Of a stretch of DNA of 64,000 bases, positions 1 to 11,276 are shown in pieces. This DNA is from Siphonodentalium dalli. Lineage: Eukaryota > Mollusca > Scaphopoda > Gadilida > Siphonodentaliidae. Made by a program: the position numbers and the translations under genes. The notes beneath the pieces are model-generated. The model saw only the letters and a program-made list of their open reading frames with translations. It made no database searches and had not been told where the DNA came from. The stretch spans positions 39,687,797 through 39,751,796 of the forward strand of contig CP136061.1 of assembly GCA_032622095.1 (NCBI GenBank), written 5' to 3'. Within the stretch, counting starts at the first letter, position 1. Each line of letters begins with the position of its first letter.

Positions 1-145
1 CGAGGAATTCAATTGATTCAGCAAGTCATTTATAAAGGGGAACACACGGCACTCGTATTTAACTGAGAGTGTATTCGAGAGATCCTTGTAAAACAACGCG
101 TGACTGGAGTAGTCAGAGTACATGTTAGTCACGACACGTAGTCTC

Positions 146-233
146 CTACGGTGGCTGATTTGCGACATACTCAATACATATATTATCTCGAGATAATATA
201 TGTATTTAGTATGTCGCAAATCAGCCAACGTAG
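146..233. repeat. 88-bp near-perfect palindrome inside RT fragment
   Basis: Arms meet at CTCGAG (187-192) with one mismatch near the tips. The right arm still encodes RT residues (LRWLICD, minus strand). The left arm is an inverted copy of the same codons. RT coding resumes left of it at MYSDYSS, so the palindrome lies between ICD and MY of the ancestral protein. It is therefore an inverted duplication of local sequence, not a foreign hairpin. Confidence 0.85.
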
Positions 234-588
234 TGTCCTACCACAGAAGCTTAGTTGATGAAGTTTAACAAAGAGACCTTCATACCAGACACGATCGAAG
301 GCTTTTGCCGAGTCCAAAAAACATACAAAAGCACGAGAATTGATATCACCAGTATTGTGGATGAATTCTTGGACAAGATAGGCAGACATTTGGCAGCTAT
401 CTCCTTTCTGGATACCGTGCTGCAACTGATGTGGGAACATCGCGATGTCGGGATCATCAAGAAATCTGTTGAGAAGGATATGTTCGAAAACTTTATAAAT
501 TAAAGGCAATACGGTTATGGCTCTGTAGCTGTTAGGTAGATGCTACTGTTTATGATCACCCTTGTATAATGGCACGATTATTGCAGTT

Positions 589-968
589 TTAACCCTTACC
601 CAACAAAACGGCCAAAACCGGCCAAATAAAGCTTCAACAGCCTAAAATATCTTCGGTCTGTCTCAATAGAACCATACAAATATGGATATCATTGGAACCG
701 GCTCCTTGACCACATTGTGATAGTTACAATTATGCCCTGTGCCAATGCATTCTCTTATATATGCGAGTCGACCATAGGTCGCCTCGCATATATAAGAGAA
801 TGCATAGGCCTAATGCATTACCATTTTTTCTTACATTCTTTAACAATTTTATAATTTTTAATGTGTTAAGCCAATGCATTCTCTTATATATGCGAGGCGA
901 CCTATGGTCGACTCGCATATATAAGAGAATGCATTGGCACAGGGCCGTTCTGTTGGGTAAAGGGTTAA
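589..968. mobile_element. piggyBac-like MITE, copy 1 (two hairpin cassettes)
   Basis: TTAA on both sides (589-592 and 965-968) with inverted ends of type CCCTTTACCCAACA (one T missing at the left end here). TTAA target duplication plus CCC-type ends is characteristic of the piggyBac superfamily. There is no transposase. Inside are two roughly 69-bp hairpins in opposite orientation (741-809 and 870-938). The empty site can be read from the interrupted RT frame, so both boundaries are firm. Confidence 0.85.
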
Positions 969-1035
969 GAGAGGGTGGTATCATTCCAGTTGAATAAGTC
1001 TGTTGAAGTCTGCTGTTAATCACGATAAACAATTA

Positions 1036-1691
1036 AGCGCAAGTGACGTATTCAAGTGACACAAGTGACACAAATGTAGCATACTTATTTGTAATTGAAT
1101 GTCATTTTTTGAGCCTATGTAAACCTGGATGTACATGTTGCATATTATATTATATCATCTCTTTGTATATGACTATCTCTGTACCAATATCCTAGAATGT
1201 AACTTAGATCAGAGAATTAAGAATATGTTGTAAATTAAGTGAATCAAACTTATAAATTTATATGTTGTCTTTATTTCAAATGTTTGATGAAGACAAATAA
1301 ACAATTGAATTGAATAGTGTGATGTTTAGACATACATGCGTATACATTCCTCGTCATAGCCTACATTCTTTTCAGAGTCTCAGACAATAGCGAAAAAAGA
1401 TCAGCGCACACATTACTTTCTAACCGTCACTTTGAAGAATAGAATTTACCCCTTTACTGATTTTTTTTACTTTCCTTATTCTTATTGTATTGACTGCTCA
1501 GCATAAAATTAATGCCTCCCCAAATATGTATAACATTATGGAAATGTATGTGACAATGTATATGGTTGATATTTAACTAATAGGTTCTGGATCCGATAAG
1601 GTTTCGAAGACTGACATTGATTACTCAAGAACTGTTGGCACTTTTGTTAGCCGGATTAAGAAGGACAACGATTCTTTGGTTCTAAATTCAA
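1036..1691. other. No gene seen; possible non-LTR 3' tail
   Basis: No ORF or host gene is recognised. Around 1270-1315 an AATAAA is followed by a short TTGAA-type repeat, as at 3' ends of some non-LTR elements, but no coding part is attached. Confidence 0.4.
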
Positions 1692-1925
1692 GATTGATTG
1701 ATTGATTGATTTATTTATTGGGGGTTAATGTCGCTTTCAGCAACTTGTCACGACATTGCCAGTTTATTGGCTGGTTTAACAGTGATTTCACTTGCTGATA
1801 AACTCAGATAACGATTTCGAGTTAAAATGTCCACGATGGAATCATGTAGATTTGAACCCTCAGCGCTAGAGGGCGAGATGGCTCGGAGTTGTACCCCTTA
1901 ACGACTGGGCCACAGAGGCCCCTCA
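1692..1925 (-). mobile_element. tRNA-derived SINE (copy 1)
   Basis: On the minus strand the 5' part has a pol III A-box-like TGGCCCAGTCGTTAAGG and, about 55 bp on, a B-box-like GGTTCAAATCT. These are the two internal promoter boxes of a tRNA gene. A body with AACTCGAAATCGTTATCTGA follows, then a tail of ATCA/AATCA repeats (plus strand 1692-1720). The same body occurs at 57.4 kb. No clean target-site duplication was found. SINEs move using a partner LINE's reverse transcriptase; the partner is not identified. Confidence 0.85.
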
Positions 1926-2091
1926 GAGCTTTAGAGGTGGTCGAAGCGGAAATTGGTGCAATAAATCAATGGGTGTTTTGTCGAGTGTGGTTCAAACGCA
2001 CACACAAGTACCACAGTCGCAAACTCAGCTACCACTGCAATAAGGAAATAAGAATAAAATAATCCAATATGAACCTATATGTGAATATTAT

Positions 2092-2306
2092 CACAACCCA
2101 AAGGGTTGTTTTACAGTAACATAAGCGACGCAAGTATAGTTGTGACGTCAGTAATTTCTATACCCTATCAACATGAAAAAATTGTTTTTACATCCGGGCG
2201 ATTCAGACCTATGGGGCCCTATGGTGGCCGCCATGTTGGAATAGAATTGTCAAATTAATAAAACGAATTTATTTTGCTTCTTCGATCAGCCTCCCTATAG
2301 CAACAC
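2092..2306 (+). repeat. 215-bp dispersed repeat, outer-left copy
   Basis: Starts with the palindromic CACAACCCAAAGGGTTG and ends CTCCCTATAGCAACAC. It contains a perfect TGACGTCA. The same unit sits inverted at the centre of the giant palindrome (6225-6440) and again directly at 10643-10856. It abuts arm A exactly. Confidence 0.85.
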
Positions 2307-3547
2307 TAATATGATTACGTCAGTACGTATGGACAACCCAAAACACGTACGTCCATCTATAAAATGATAAATGTATGTTTCATAGGAGTGCCTGTATTTC
2401 TGGCCAACTTGGGATATATACGATCACGCCCGTACGTATGGACCGTAGGACGGCGACATGTCACTCTGTGTCCAAAGGTTCGCTATTCCCAAGGTTCATT
2501 ATACCGAAGTTTCGCCATTCCCAAGGTTCTCTATATTCCTCGATATTCAGAATGTTTTTATAACTTGTTATTTTGAAGTTTCATTCTATATTCTGAAGTT
2601 TTGAGAGGGTTCTTTATCATAAGACTCTTTTTATGAAGGAAATAACTTAAAGGTACTCAACGCGATAAGACGCTGCTAAATTACTCTTTGGTTTCGGTGG
2701 GGAAAAAAATATTTGATTAGTGTCGAGGAACCCACCCATCAAAGCTCAGAGTAATTAGATATCGATCTTTGCAGTTTGCTATTTTTATTGTTTCTGGGCC
2801 TGATCGTGCCAGAAGGACGAGGTCAAACGGGCGGTCTTCCAGATAAAGATGGATAACTGTAAAATCGTGGTAATAATAACTACTTGGTATTAGAGTTGTC
2901 CATCTTTTCTGGTTAAATACGCCCAGAATAGCAAACATTCAGAATAGCGAACCTTCGATGTCTGAATAAGAACCTTTGGAATAGCGACCCTTCGGAATAT
3001 GGAACCTTCGAAATAATGAACGCGATCCTGTATGAAGAGCACATGACACGTCCATCAATAAATGTATACAATTTTCATGGGACTGTTTATATATACATAT
3101 ATAAGACTGGAGTAAAGTTGAGACCAACATGTCTTTGTTAATTTTGGTACCCAGATTTCAACGAAATTTGGTGTGGTGACTCAGGGTGCCCTGTCAGAGT
3201 GTATAATGTCGTTAGTTTTTCTAAATTTTGATTTAAACAAATTTAAATGAATAAAACAAATATGAACATATGTGAATATTTAGGTACAAATAAACCTCTT
3301 TGCACGATAATATGTTGCAGCACCAGATATAGAGGAATGTGGGCCACAGTTAGACATGGGTCAGAGTGAGATATTGCCTCTAACATTTCTCTAATTTCCA
3401 GACCAATATCCATGGCGCCAGTCAAGCGATATTAGCCATATAGCACATTTTACTATATTTCTTCAAAATGAAATCATCAGGTGAAGGTTGAATCTGGCCA
3501 AGCGACCAATTTTCAAGGCAAAATTATTTAATTGAATTTTTGCAATT

Positions 3548-3994
3548 TTAAAGGTACTCAATCCGAATTAACCCTCGCAGATTATTATTTCCTTGACTTC
3601 GAAGGTGAAAAATATTTGATTCAAGTCGAGGAACCCACAACATCAAAGCTCAGAGTGATCAGATACCGATTTTTAAAATCTATCATTTTAAATTTTAAGT
3701 GGCCCAGCAAACAGCAGACGAGAATACTTTTTCTGACCAAATTGCAGATGAAGATGGATAATTCTAAAATCAACTGTTTTTTTTTGTGTGTGTCAGATGT
3801 TTGACAAATCAGCAATATTCGTTGAGCAAAAAGTTGATCAATTACAAGTTTTTGTCAATTTTATGCTATAATTGACTGCAGTTTTTTTTCGAGCAATTAA
3901 TCGATTCTGTCAACTGAAGCGGCATTTCAAAAAATCTTCTTCTTGTTGGAATCTGATGATATGGGGACTATTGATTCGGATTGAGGACCTTTAA
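3548..3994 (+). mobile_element. TTAA-flanked MITE, family F (in arm A)
   Basis: TTAA at 3548-3551 and 3991-3994. The inverted ends are AGGTACTCAATCCGAAT and its near complement ATTCGGATTGAGGACCT. TTAA duplication is known for piggyBac and Kolobok; AGG-type ends are unlike the CCC ends of the other TTAA family here, so a different superfamily is likely. Related copies lie at 8721-9172, 17094-17531, 22651-23060 and 31031-31385. Confidence 0.75.
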
Positions 3995-4159
3995 GGGAAA
4001 AATATCTTTATTGGATAAATTTACATATAATACTGAATACATTTTTATGAAAACGGGTTACGTGGATGGGGCACAATGACTCAATGAGACATAATTTATG
4101 GCCTGTGGTAGGATCCAACTTCAGTAGATGATAGGCACTTCAAAAAGGAATGAGATAAT

Positions 4160-4435
4160 TTGCCAAATGACTATTGTTTTGGGGCTGGAGTGGATAAATT
4201 ATTTAGATCAAACAAACTGATGTCATTGTGCAATAGTGGTATGTTCGGTGCATTTCCTATATGGTTACTACTTAGGGGTGACCCCTTCTGTGAAGTAGAT
4301 GATAAGAAACAAGTATTAAGGTGGTCCCAGCTCGAGATTGCAATCTTGTTCGTGACTTTTGTGAGCTTTTATCGTACTCTCAGATGTATAATCATTGTGA
4401 TGGTCAATAATAGTGATAGCGGAGACCTAGACTGA
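4160..4435 (+). CDS. Hypothetical reading frame conserved in arm copies (copy A)
   Basis: Begins MPNDYCFGAGVDK and includes LLLRGDPFCEVDDKKQVL. The same protein start is found at 8553 (minus) and a shorter form at 16795 (minus). Copy A shifts frame after KQVLR because a G is missing (AAGGTGG against AAGGGTGG in B). I recognise no domain. The frame may be a relic of an element-encoded protein, or an accident kept by recent duplication. Confidence 0.25.
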   Translation: MPNDYCFGAGVDKLFRSNKLMSLCNSGMFGAFPIWLLLRGDPFCEVDDKKQVLRWSQLEIAILFVTFVSFYRTLRCIIIVMVNNSDSGDLD

Positions 4436-6224
4436 AATTAACAATATTGATGGAAATTTAATTCTATTTAATTCTATTTCAATTTAATTCTATATATGTC
4501 TCTTTGCCAAAAAACTTAATTATCGTTGAGAATTTTATCTAAAATTACTAATCATGCGACACATGCTGACACTATTGGTTAATAGGCATCTGATAGTGTA
4601 TAAATATTTTAATAATTGCCCGGGAGGAATGGCATTATTCTTGACAGGCATAGATACATAGATGTTCATGGCATGGTCTGAGAAAATGCTACTAGATTAA
4701 ACATTTATATGATTGCCTCATTAGTCATGTACATGTATAACTAGAAGGTCGTGACAGTTCAACTAAGTTGTCCTGGAATTATAATGTTTAGCATACATGT
4801 ACATGTACATATTATTCCAATCCCAATGTGTCAAGTCGACAATAACAAGTACGCAGGGCTATATTTAATAATATTTCCACAAATAGCCACTAGTTAATAT
4901 ATATGCTTGCCATGCTGATCAAGCTCCCGCTTAATGCTTAATGTTTAAATCGAGAACACAGTGTTAAAATCATGAATTATTTAATATGTGAGAATGCTAA
5001 AATTAATCACTGTGCAATATAATTATTAAATTTAACTTGATGTGTGCATCACAGGAAACAGAATTCATACACACAGATGGAAACCTGGAAAGTTGGCCCG
5101 GAAGCATATCCTCTCACCAGCCACTGCATGAACTCTTCAGTGTGCCGAGACCAAGTGGGATTGGGAGATGTTCTTCTTTTCCTTCACTCAACAGGAAGAT
5201 AAATGACTCACTTTGTTAATCACCAATTCACTGGGCTTCACATGTTTGTTACATCTGTGTGTCGACTGTAGATGGCTAGAATTGTATTTTGACCTGGGTC
5301 ACGGCATTCACAGTGAGTGGGTGAGGCTGAGCCTGAAGTTGTTGATAACTAAATTTAGTAATCTGTAATCACTAAATTGACTAATACAATCCTAATATTA
5401 TTAGATTAGTAAGCCACATGAACGCTTTCACCGATTACTGCGTCCACAAGTTCCAGCTACGCGCTACGTTCAACGGTTCATGACTGAACTATACTGTCTA
5501 TAGATTAACATTTAAATTTACTATTTAGAGAAGTAGTTAGTAGATTGAACGATTTGCCGCTTGCAGATGCAACTCTAACTTAAGTCTAAGTCTAACCACT
5601 AAACCAGTCCAGGTTAAAACAGACTTCAAATTGAACAATAACACTAACAGAACAAGTCAAATCGCCGTGGTGATCAGTCTGCACAGACCAGTCCACATTC
5701 CATTCCAGTGACCTTCATTTTCATATTTTTTTCAGTCACAGATTCGTCATTGAGTTTCTTTCCGACTGACTGATTTTCACTTTGAACACAGTTCACTTCA
5801 ACTTCAAAACAACTTTTTAACAAGTTGTTGTTGTTGTTGTTGTTGTTGACATGTTGTTGTTATCCTTCTTCTTTTGACTGCTTTGACTCTAAAGTCATTC
5901 CAGTAATGGGCTCGTTGTGCTATCTTCGCTTGTGCTTTCTCGTTTGTTCTTAACGCTTATGTGCTGTGATACCGTTGTACATTTAAAATACGAGCGATAA
6001 CAAGCAATTCAATTTCAAATTTCTCAAACAAGAGAGCGCCACCATTTTGTAACGAAATTACGTCATCATTTCCAACGTTGCTATGGCCTGCCAGGTGACG
6101 TAATATTCTAACTGTAACGGTACGGAATCTGGCGAGGTTTGCCGAATGCTATGCGCCCGCGTCAGCTAAATCCACATTAAGCATTTAATTTTGAATAAGG
6201 TTGATTTTGTTTTTCAAATTTAAT

Positions 6225-6440
6225 AGTATTGCTATAGGGAGGCTGATCGAAGAAGAAAAATAAATTCGTTTTATTAATTTGTCAATCCTATTCCAACATG
6301 GCGGCCACCATAGGGGCCCATATGTCTGAATCGCCCGGATGTAAAAACAATTTTTTCATGTTGATGGGGTATAGAAATTACTGACGTCACAAATATACTT
6401 GCGTCGCTTATGTTACCGTAAAACAACCCTTTGGGTTGTG
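6225..6440 (-). repeat. Spacer of the giant palindrome (215-bp repeat, inverted)
   Basis: Between AAATTTAAT (arm A end) and ATTAAATTTG (arm B start). It is the 215-bp repeat in reverse orientation: it opens with a GCTATAGGGAGGCTGATCG block and closes with AACCCTTTGGGTTGTG. Confidence 0.9.
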
Positions 6441-8298
6441 ATTAAATTTGAAAAACAAAATCAACCTTATTCAAAATTAAATGCTTAATGTGGATTTAGC
6501 TGACGCGGGCGCATAGCATTCGGCAAACCTCGCCAGATTCCGTACCGTTACAGTTAGAATATTACGTCCCCTGGCAGGCCATAGCAACGTTGGAAATGAT
6601 GACGTAATTTCGTTACAAAATGGTGGCGCTCTCTTGTTTGCGAAATTTGAAATGGAATTCCTTGTTATTGTTATCGCTCGTATTTTAAGTGTACAACGGT
6701 ATAACAGCACGTAGGCGTTGAGAACAAACAAGAACGCACAAGCGAAGATAGCACTACGAGCCAATTACTGGAATGACTTTAGAGTCAAAGCAGTCAAAAG
6801 AAGAATAAGAATAACAACAACATGTCAACAACAACAACTTGTTAAGTTGTTTTGAAGTTGAAGTGAACTGTGTTCAAGTGAAAATCAGTCAGTCGGAAAG
6901 AAACTCAATGACGAATCTGTGACTGAAAAAAATATGAAAATGAAGGTCACTGGAATGGAATGTGGACTGGTCTGTGCAGACTGCTCACCACGGCGATTTG
7001 ACTTGTTCTGTTATTGTTCAATTTTATTTTTAAGTCTGTTTTCACCTGGACTGGTTTAGTGGTTAGACTTAGAGTTTCAACTGCAAGCGTCAAATCGTTC
7101 AATCTACTAACTACTTCTCTAAATAGTAAATTTAATTGTTAATATCTAACACTGTCATGTCAAACCTCAACTTGGGTCAAGGAAATCAGAAAATGGACAT
7201 TTTAGAGCTGACTGATTTACTATACACAGTATAGTTCAGTCATGAACCGTTGAATGTAGCGCGTAGCTGGAACTTGTGGACGCAGTAATCGGTGAAAGCG
7301 TTCATGTGGCTTACTAATCTAATAATATTAGGATTGTATTAGTCAATTTAGTGATTACAGATTACTAAATTTAGTTATCAACGACGTCAACCTCACCCAC
7401 TCACTGTGAATGTGACTCAGGTCAAAATACAATTCTAGCCATCTACAGTCGACAGACTCGACACACAGATGTAACAAACATGTGAAGCCCAGTGAATTGG
7501 TGACTAACAAAGTGAGTCATTTATCTTCGTGTTGAGTGAAGGAAAAGAAGAACATCTCCCAATCCCACTTAATCTCGGCACACTGCATAGTCATGCAGTG
7601 ACTGGTGAGAGAATATGCGTCCGGGCCAACTTTCCATCTGTGTGTATGAATTCTGTTTCCTGTGATGGACACATCAAGTTAAATTTAATAATTATATTGC
7701 ATGGTGATTAGTTTTAGCATTCTCACATATTAAATAATTCATGATTTTAACACTGTGTTCTCGATTTAAACCTTAAGCATAAAACGGGAGCTTGATCAGC
7801 ATGGCTAGCATATATATATTAACTAGTGGCTATTTGTGGAAAAATTATTAAATATAGCCCTGCGTACTTGCTATTGTCGACTTGACACATTGGGATTGGA
7901 ATACTATGTATGCTAAACATAATAATTCCAGGCCAACTTAGTTGAACTGTCACGACCTTCTAGTTATATATGTACATGACTAATGTAGTAATGAGGCAAT
8001 CATATAAATGTTTAATCTAGTAGCATTTTCTCAGACCATGCCATGAACATCTATGTATCTATGCCTGTCAAGAATAATGCCATTCCTCCCGGGCAATTAT
8101 TAAATTGTTCATATACTATCAGATGCCTATTAACCAATAGTGTCAGCATGTGTCGCATGATTAGTAATTTTAGATAAAATTCTCAACGATCATTAAGTTT
8201 TTTGGCAAAGAGACATATATAGAATTAAATTGAAATAGAATTAAATAGAATTAAATTTCCATCAATATTGTTAATTTCAGTCTAGGTCTCCGCTATCA

Positions 8299-8553
8299 CT
8301 ATTGTTGACCATCACAATGATTAGACATCTGAGAGTACGATAAAAGCTCACAAAAGTCACGAACAAGCATGCAATCTCGAGCTGGGACCACCCTTAATAC
8401 TTGTTTCTTATCATCTACTTCACAGAAGGGGTCACCCCTAAGTAGTAACCATATAGGAAATGCACCAAACATATCACTATTGCACAATGACATCAGTTTG
8501 TTTGATCTAAAATATTTATCCACTCCAGCCCCAAAACAATAGTCATTTGGCAA
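8299..8553 (-). CDS. Hypothetical reading frame conserved in arm copies (copy B)
   Basis: 84 codons starting MPNDYCFGAGVDKYFRSNK. It is the longest in-register version: after KQVLR it continues VVPARDCMLVRDFCELL, and copy C (16604-16795) follows the same register. No known family is recognised. There is no signal peptide or membrane segment. A synonymous-versus-nonsynonymous comparison of the three copies would decide whether it was ever selected. Confidence 0.3.
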   Translation of the reverse strand: MPNDYCFGAGVDKYFRSNKLMSLCNSDMFGAFPIWLLLRGDPFCEVDDKKQVLRVVPARDCMLVRDFCELLSYSQMSNHCDGQQ

Positions 8554-8720
8554 ATTATCTCATTCATTTTTGAAGTGCCTATCATCTACTAAAGTTGGAT
8601 CCTACCACAGGCCATAAATTATGTCTCATTGAGTCATTGTGCCCCATCCACGTAACCCGTTTTTTCATAAAAATGTATTCAGTATTATATGTAAATTTAT
8701 CCAATAAAGATATTTTTCCC

Positions 8721-9172
8721 TTAAAGGTCCTCAATCCGAATCAATAGTCCCCATATCATCAGATTCCAACAACAAGAAGATTTTTTGAAATGCCGCTTCA
8801 GTTGACAGAATCGATTAATTGCTAAAAAAAACTGCAGTCAATTACTAGTATAGCATAAAATTGACAAAAACTTGTAATTTATCAACTTTTTGCTCAACGA
8901 ATATTGCTGATTTGTCAAACATCTGACACACACACAAAAAAAACAGTTGATTTTAGAATTATCCATCTTAATCTGCAATTTGGTCAGAAAAAGTATTCTC
9001 GTCTGCTGTTTGCTGGGCCACTAAAAAATTTAAATGATAGATTTTAAAAATCGGTATCTGATCACTATGAGCTTTGATGTTGTGGGTTCCTCGACTTGAA
9101 TCAAATATTTTTCACCTCCGAAGTCAAGGAAATAATAATCTGCGAGGGTTAATTTGGATTGAGTACCTTTAA
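8721..9172 (-). mobile_element. TTAA-flanked MITE, family F (in arm B)
   Basis: Mirror copy of 3548-3994: TTAA 8721-8724 and 9169-9172, with the same inverted ends. It predates formation of the arms. Confidence 0.7.
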
Positions 9173-10642
9173 AATTGCAAAAATTAAATTAAAATAATTT
9201 TCCTTGAAAATTGGTCGCTTGGCCAGATTCAACCTTCACCTGATGATTGCATTTTGAAGAAATATAGTAAAATGTGCTATATGGCTAATATCGCTTGACT
9301 GGCGCCATGGATATTGGTCTGGAAATTAGAGAAATGTTAGAGGCAATATCTCACTCTGACCCATGTCTAACTGGGCCCACATTCCTCTATATCTGGTGCT
9401 GCAACATATTCTCATGCAAATAGGTTTATTTGTACCTGAATATTCACATATGTTCATATTTTTTTTATTCATTTAAATTTGTTTAAATCAAAATTTAGAA
9501 AAACTAACGCCATTATACACTCTGCCAGCGCACCCTGAGTCACCACACCAAATTTCGTTGAAATCTGGGCACCAAAATTAACAAAGACACCGGCATGTTG
9601 GTCTCAACTTTACTCCAGTCTTATATATGTATATATAAACAGTCCCATGAAACATGTATACATTTATTGATGGACGTGTCAGGGGCTCTTCATACAGGAT
9701 CGCGTTCATTATTTCGAAGGTTCCATATTCGCTATTCCAAAGGTTCTTATTCAGACATCGAAGGTTTGCTATTCTGAAGGTTTGCTATTCTGTGCGTATT
9801 TAACCAGAAAATATGGACAACTCTAATACCAAGTAGTTAATATTACCACGATTTTACAGTTATCCATCTTTATCTGGAAGACCGCCCATTTGACCTCGTC
9901 CTTCTGGCACGATCAGGCCCAGAAACAATAAAAATAGCAAACTGCCAAGATCGATATCTAATTACTCTGAGCTTTAATGGGTGGGTTCCTCGACACTAAT
10001 CAAATCTTTTTTTCCCCACCGAAACCAAGGAAGGAGTAATTTAGCAGCGTCTTATCGCGTTGAGTACCTTTAAGTTATTTCCTTCATAAAAAGAGTCTTA
10101 TGATAAAGAACCCTCTCAAAACTTCAGAATATAGAATGAAACTTCAAAATAACAAGTTATAAAAACCTTCTGAATATCGAGGAATATAGAGAACCTTGGG
10201 AATGGCGAAACTTCGGTATAATGAACCTTGGGATTAGCGAACCTTTGGACACAGAGTGACATGTCGCCGTCCTATACGGTCCATACGTACTGGCGTGATC
10301 GTATATATCCCAAGTTGGCCAGAAATACAGGCACTCCTATGAAACATACATTTTTCATTTTATAGATGGACGTACGTGTTTTTGGGTTGTCCATACGTAC
10401 TGACGTAATCATATTAGGTCGATTATGAACCTATTTGCGCCAGGATAAGTTGCCGACCTAGCATCCGTGCCGTATCTACACACACATTAACATACCCGTG
10501 TCATTATGTATACTGCTTTCATCGTCACATGAAGCTCTTTATTTTACCATATCAATACACTAGTAGTGAGGGGACGATCGTTATTGTAAGCTGGTTGTTC
10601 TCTATAGGAGTGATAATTTCTATCCTTTGGTCAGTTTTTTAC

Positions 10643-11087
10643 AAGACAAGGGTTGTTTTACGGTATTTCTTAAGCGACGCAAGTATAGTTGTGACGTCAG
10701 TAATTTCTATACCCCATCAACATGAAAACATTGTTTTTACATCCGGGCGATTCAGACCTATGGGGCCCTATGGTGGCCGCCATGTTGGAATAGAATTGAC
10801 AAATTAATAAAACGAATTTATTTTTCTTCTTCGATCAGCCTCCCCATAGCAACGCTATTAAATTTGAAACACAAAATCAACCTTATTCAAAATTAAATGC
10901 TTAATGTGGATTTAGTTGACACGGGCGCATAGCATTCGGCAAACCTCGCCAGATGCCGTACCGTTAAAGTTTAAAAATAACGTCCCCTGGCAGGCCATAG
11001 CAACGTTGGAAATGATGACGTAATTTCTTTACAAAATGGTGGCGCTCTCTTATTTGCAAAATTTGAAATTGAATTGCTTGTTACGCC
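10643..11087 (+). repeat. Partial copy: 215-bp repeat plus inner end of the arm
   Basis: The 215-bp repeat (5' end truncated to AAGGGTTG) followed directly by ATTAAATTTGAAACACAAAATC and about 230 bp matching the inner end of arms A/B. It stops at GAATTGCTTGTTA. The junction between repeat and arm is the same as at 6224/6225, so the two parts formed one unit before the palindrome arose. Confidence 0.75.
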
Positions 11088-11276
11088 ACATCGTGGTGTT
11101 GCTTGGTACGCAGATTTTCATGTTCGAGCGGACGATCGATAATCCACTGGGTGAACGTATTATGGTTAGGTATTTCGTACTTGAGTAAAATCGTTCCGAT
11201 AAAGTGACGATAGTTCAACAAAGATTAGCACATGTGTTTACGTCACCAGTGTAATTGTGGGGACATGTTTCTATTA

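Larger units (their letters stand above)
1..1035 (-). pseudogene. Decayed LINE reverse-transcriptase fragment
   Basis: Minus-strand translation matches the RT domain of the fuller LINE at 42.4-45.9 kb. Shared blocks are SYRAITVLPLIYKVFEH, INSRAFVCFLDSAKAFDRVW and a degenerate INDLLNQL near position 1. In that family the protein primes reverse transcription at a nicked target. Here only the fingers/palm half remains, without the ADD catalytic box. The reading is broken twice: by an 88-bp palindrome at 146-233, and by a TTAA-flanked MITE at 589-968. Removing the MITE together with one TTAA copy restores GMIPPSLKTAIIVPLYKG, which aligns with the LINE at 44.0 kb. The copy runs off the window's left edge. 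The RT assignment is secure; the exact right end near 1035 is not. Confidence 0.85.
2307..6224 (+). mobile_element. Arm A of giant inverted repeat (about 3.9-kb element)
   Basis: Pairs with 6441-10416. The outer end (TAATATGATTACGTCAGTAC) is shared by all three copies in the window (here, 10416 reversed, about 18697 reversed). It is a composite: degenerate TTCGCTATTCCGAAGG tandem motifs near the outer end, a TTAA-flanked MITE at 3548-3994, a short conserved reading frame at 4160-4435 and a GTT microsatellite near 5826. Arm A lacks about 75 bp that arms B and C share (B about 7145-7215). No transposase is recognised, so the element is probably non-autonomous. Identity to B looks like mid-90s percent in the stretches compared by eye. 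Confidence 0.85.
6441..10416 (-). mobile_element. Arm B of giant inverted repeat
   Basis: Reverse complement of arm A with scattered substitutions and indels, for example the extra 75 bp near 7145-7215 and a changed microsatellite near 6810. Internal features are mirrored: family F MITE at 8721-9172, conserved frame at 8299-8553, TTCGCTATTCCGAAGG motifs at 9700-9790 and 10150-10260. It ends at CGTAATCATATTA, beyond which the flank differs from the flank of A and of C. Confidence 0.85.

Noticed and set aside
741-809. Calling the hairpin cassette a microRNA gene
   Set aside because: The stem is suitable in size, but it is a multicopy transposon part and there is no expression evidence.
730-1032. 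100-codon minus-strand frame as a gene
   Set aside because: Joins LINE residues to the hairpin MITE; the repeated CILLYMR phrase is the translated hairpin cassette and recurs at each copy.
2307-10416. Giant palindrome as a missed-adapter sequencing artefact
   Set aside because: Such artefacts give near-identical arms. These arms differ by many substitutions, a 75-bp indel and different microsatellite lengths. Misassembly is not fully excluded.
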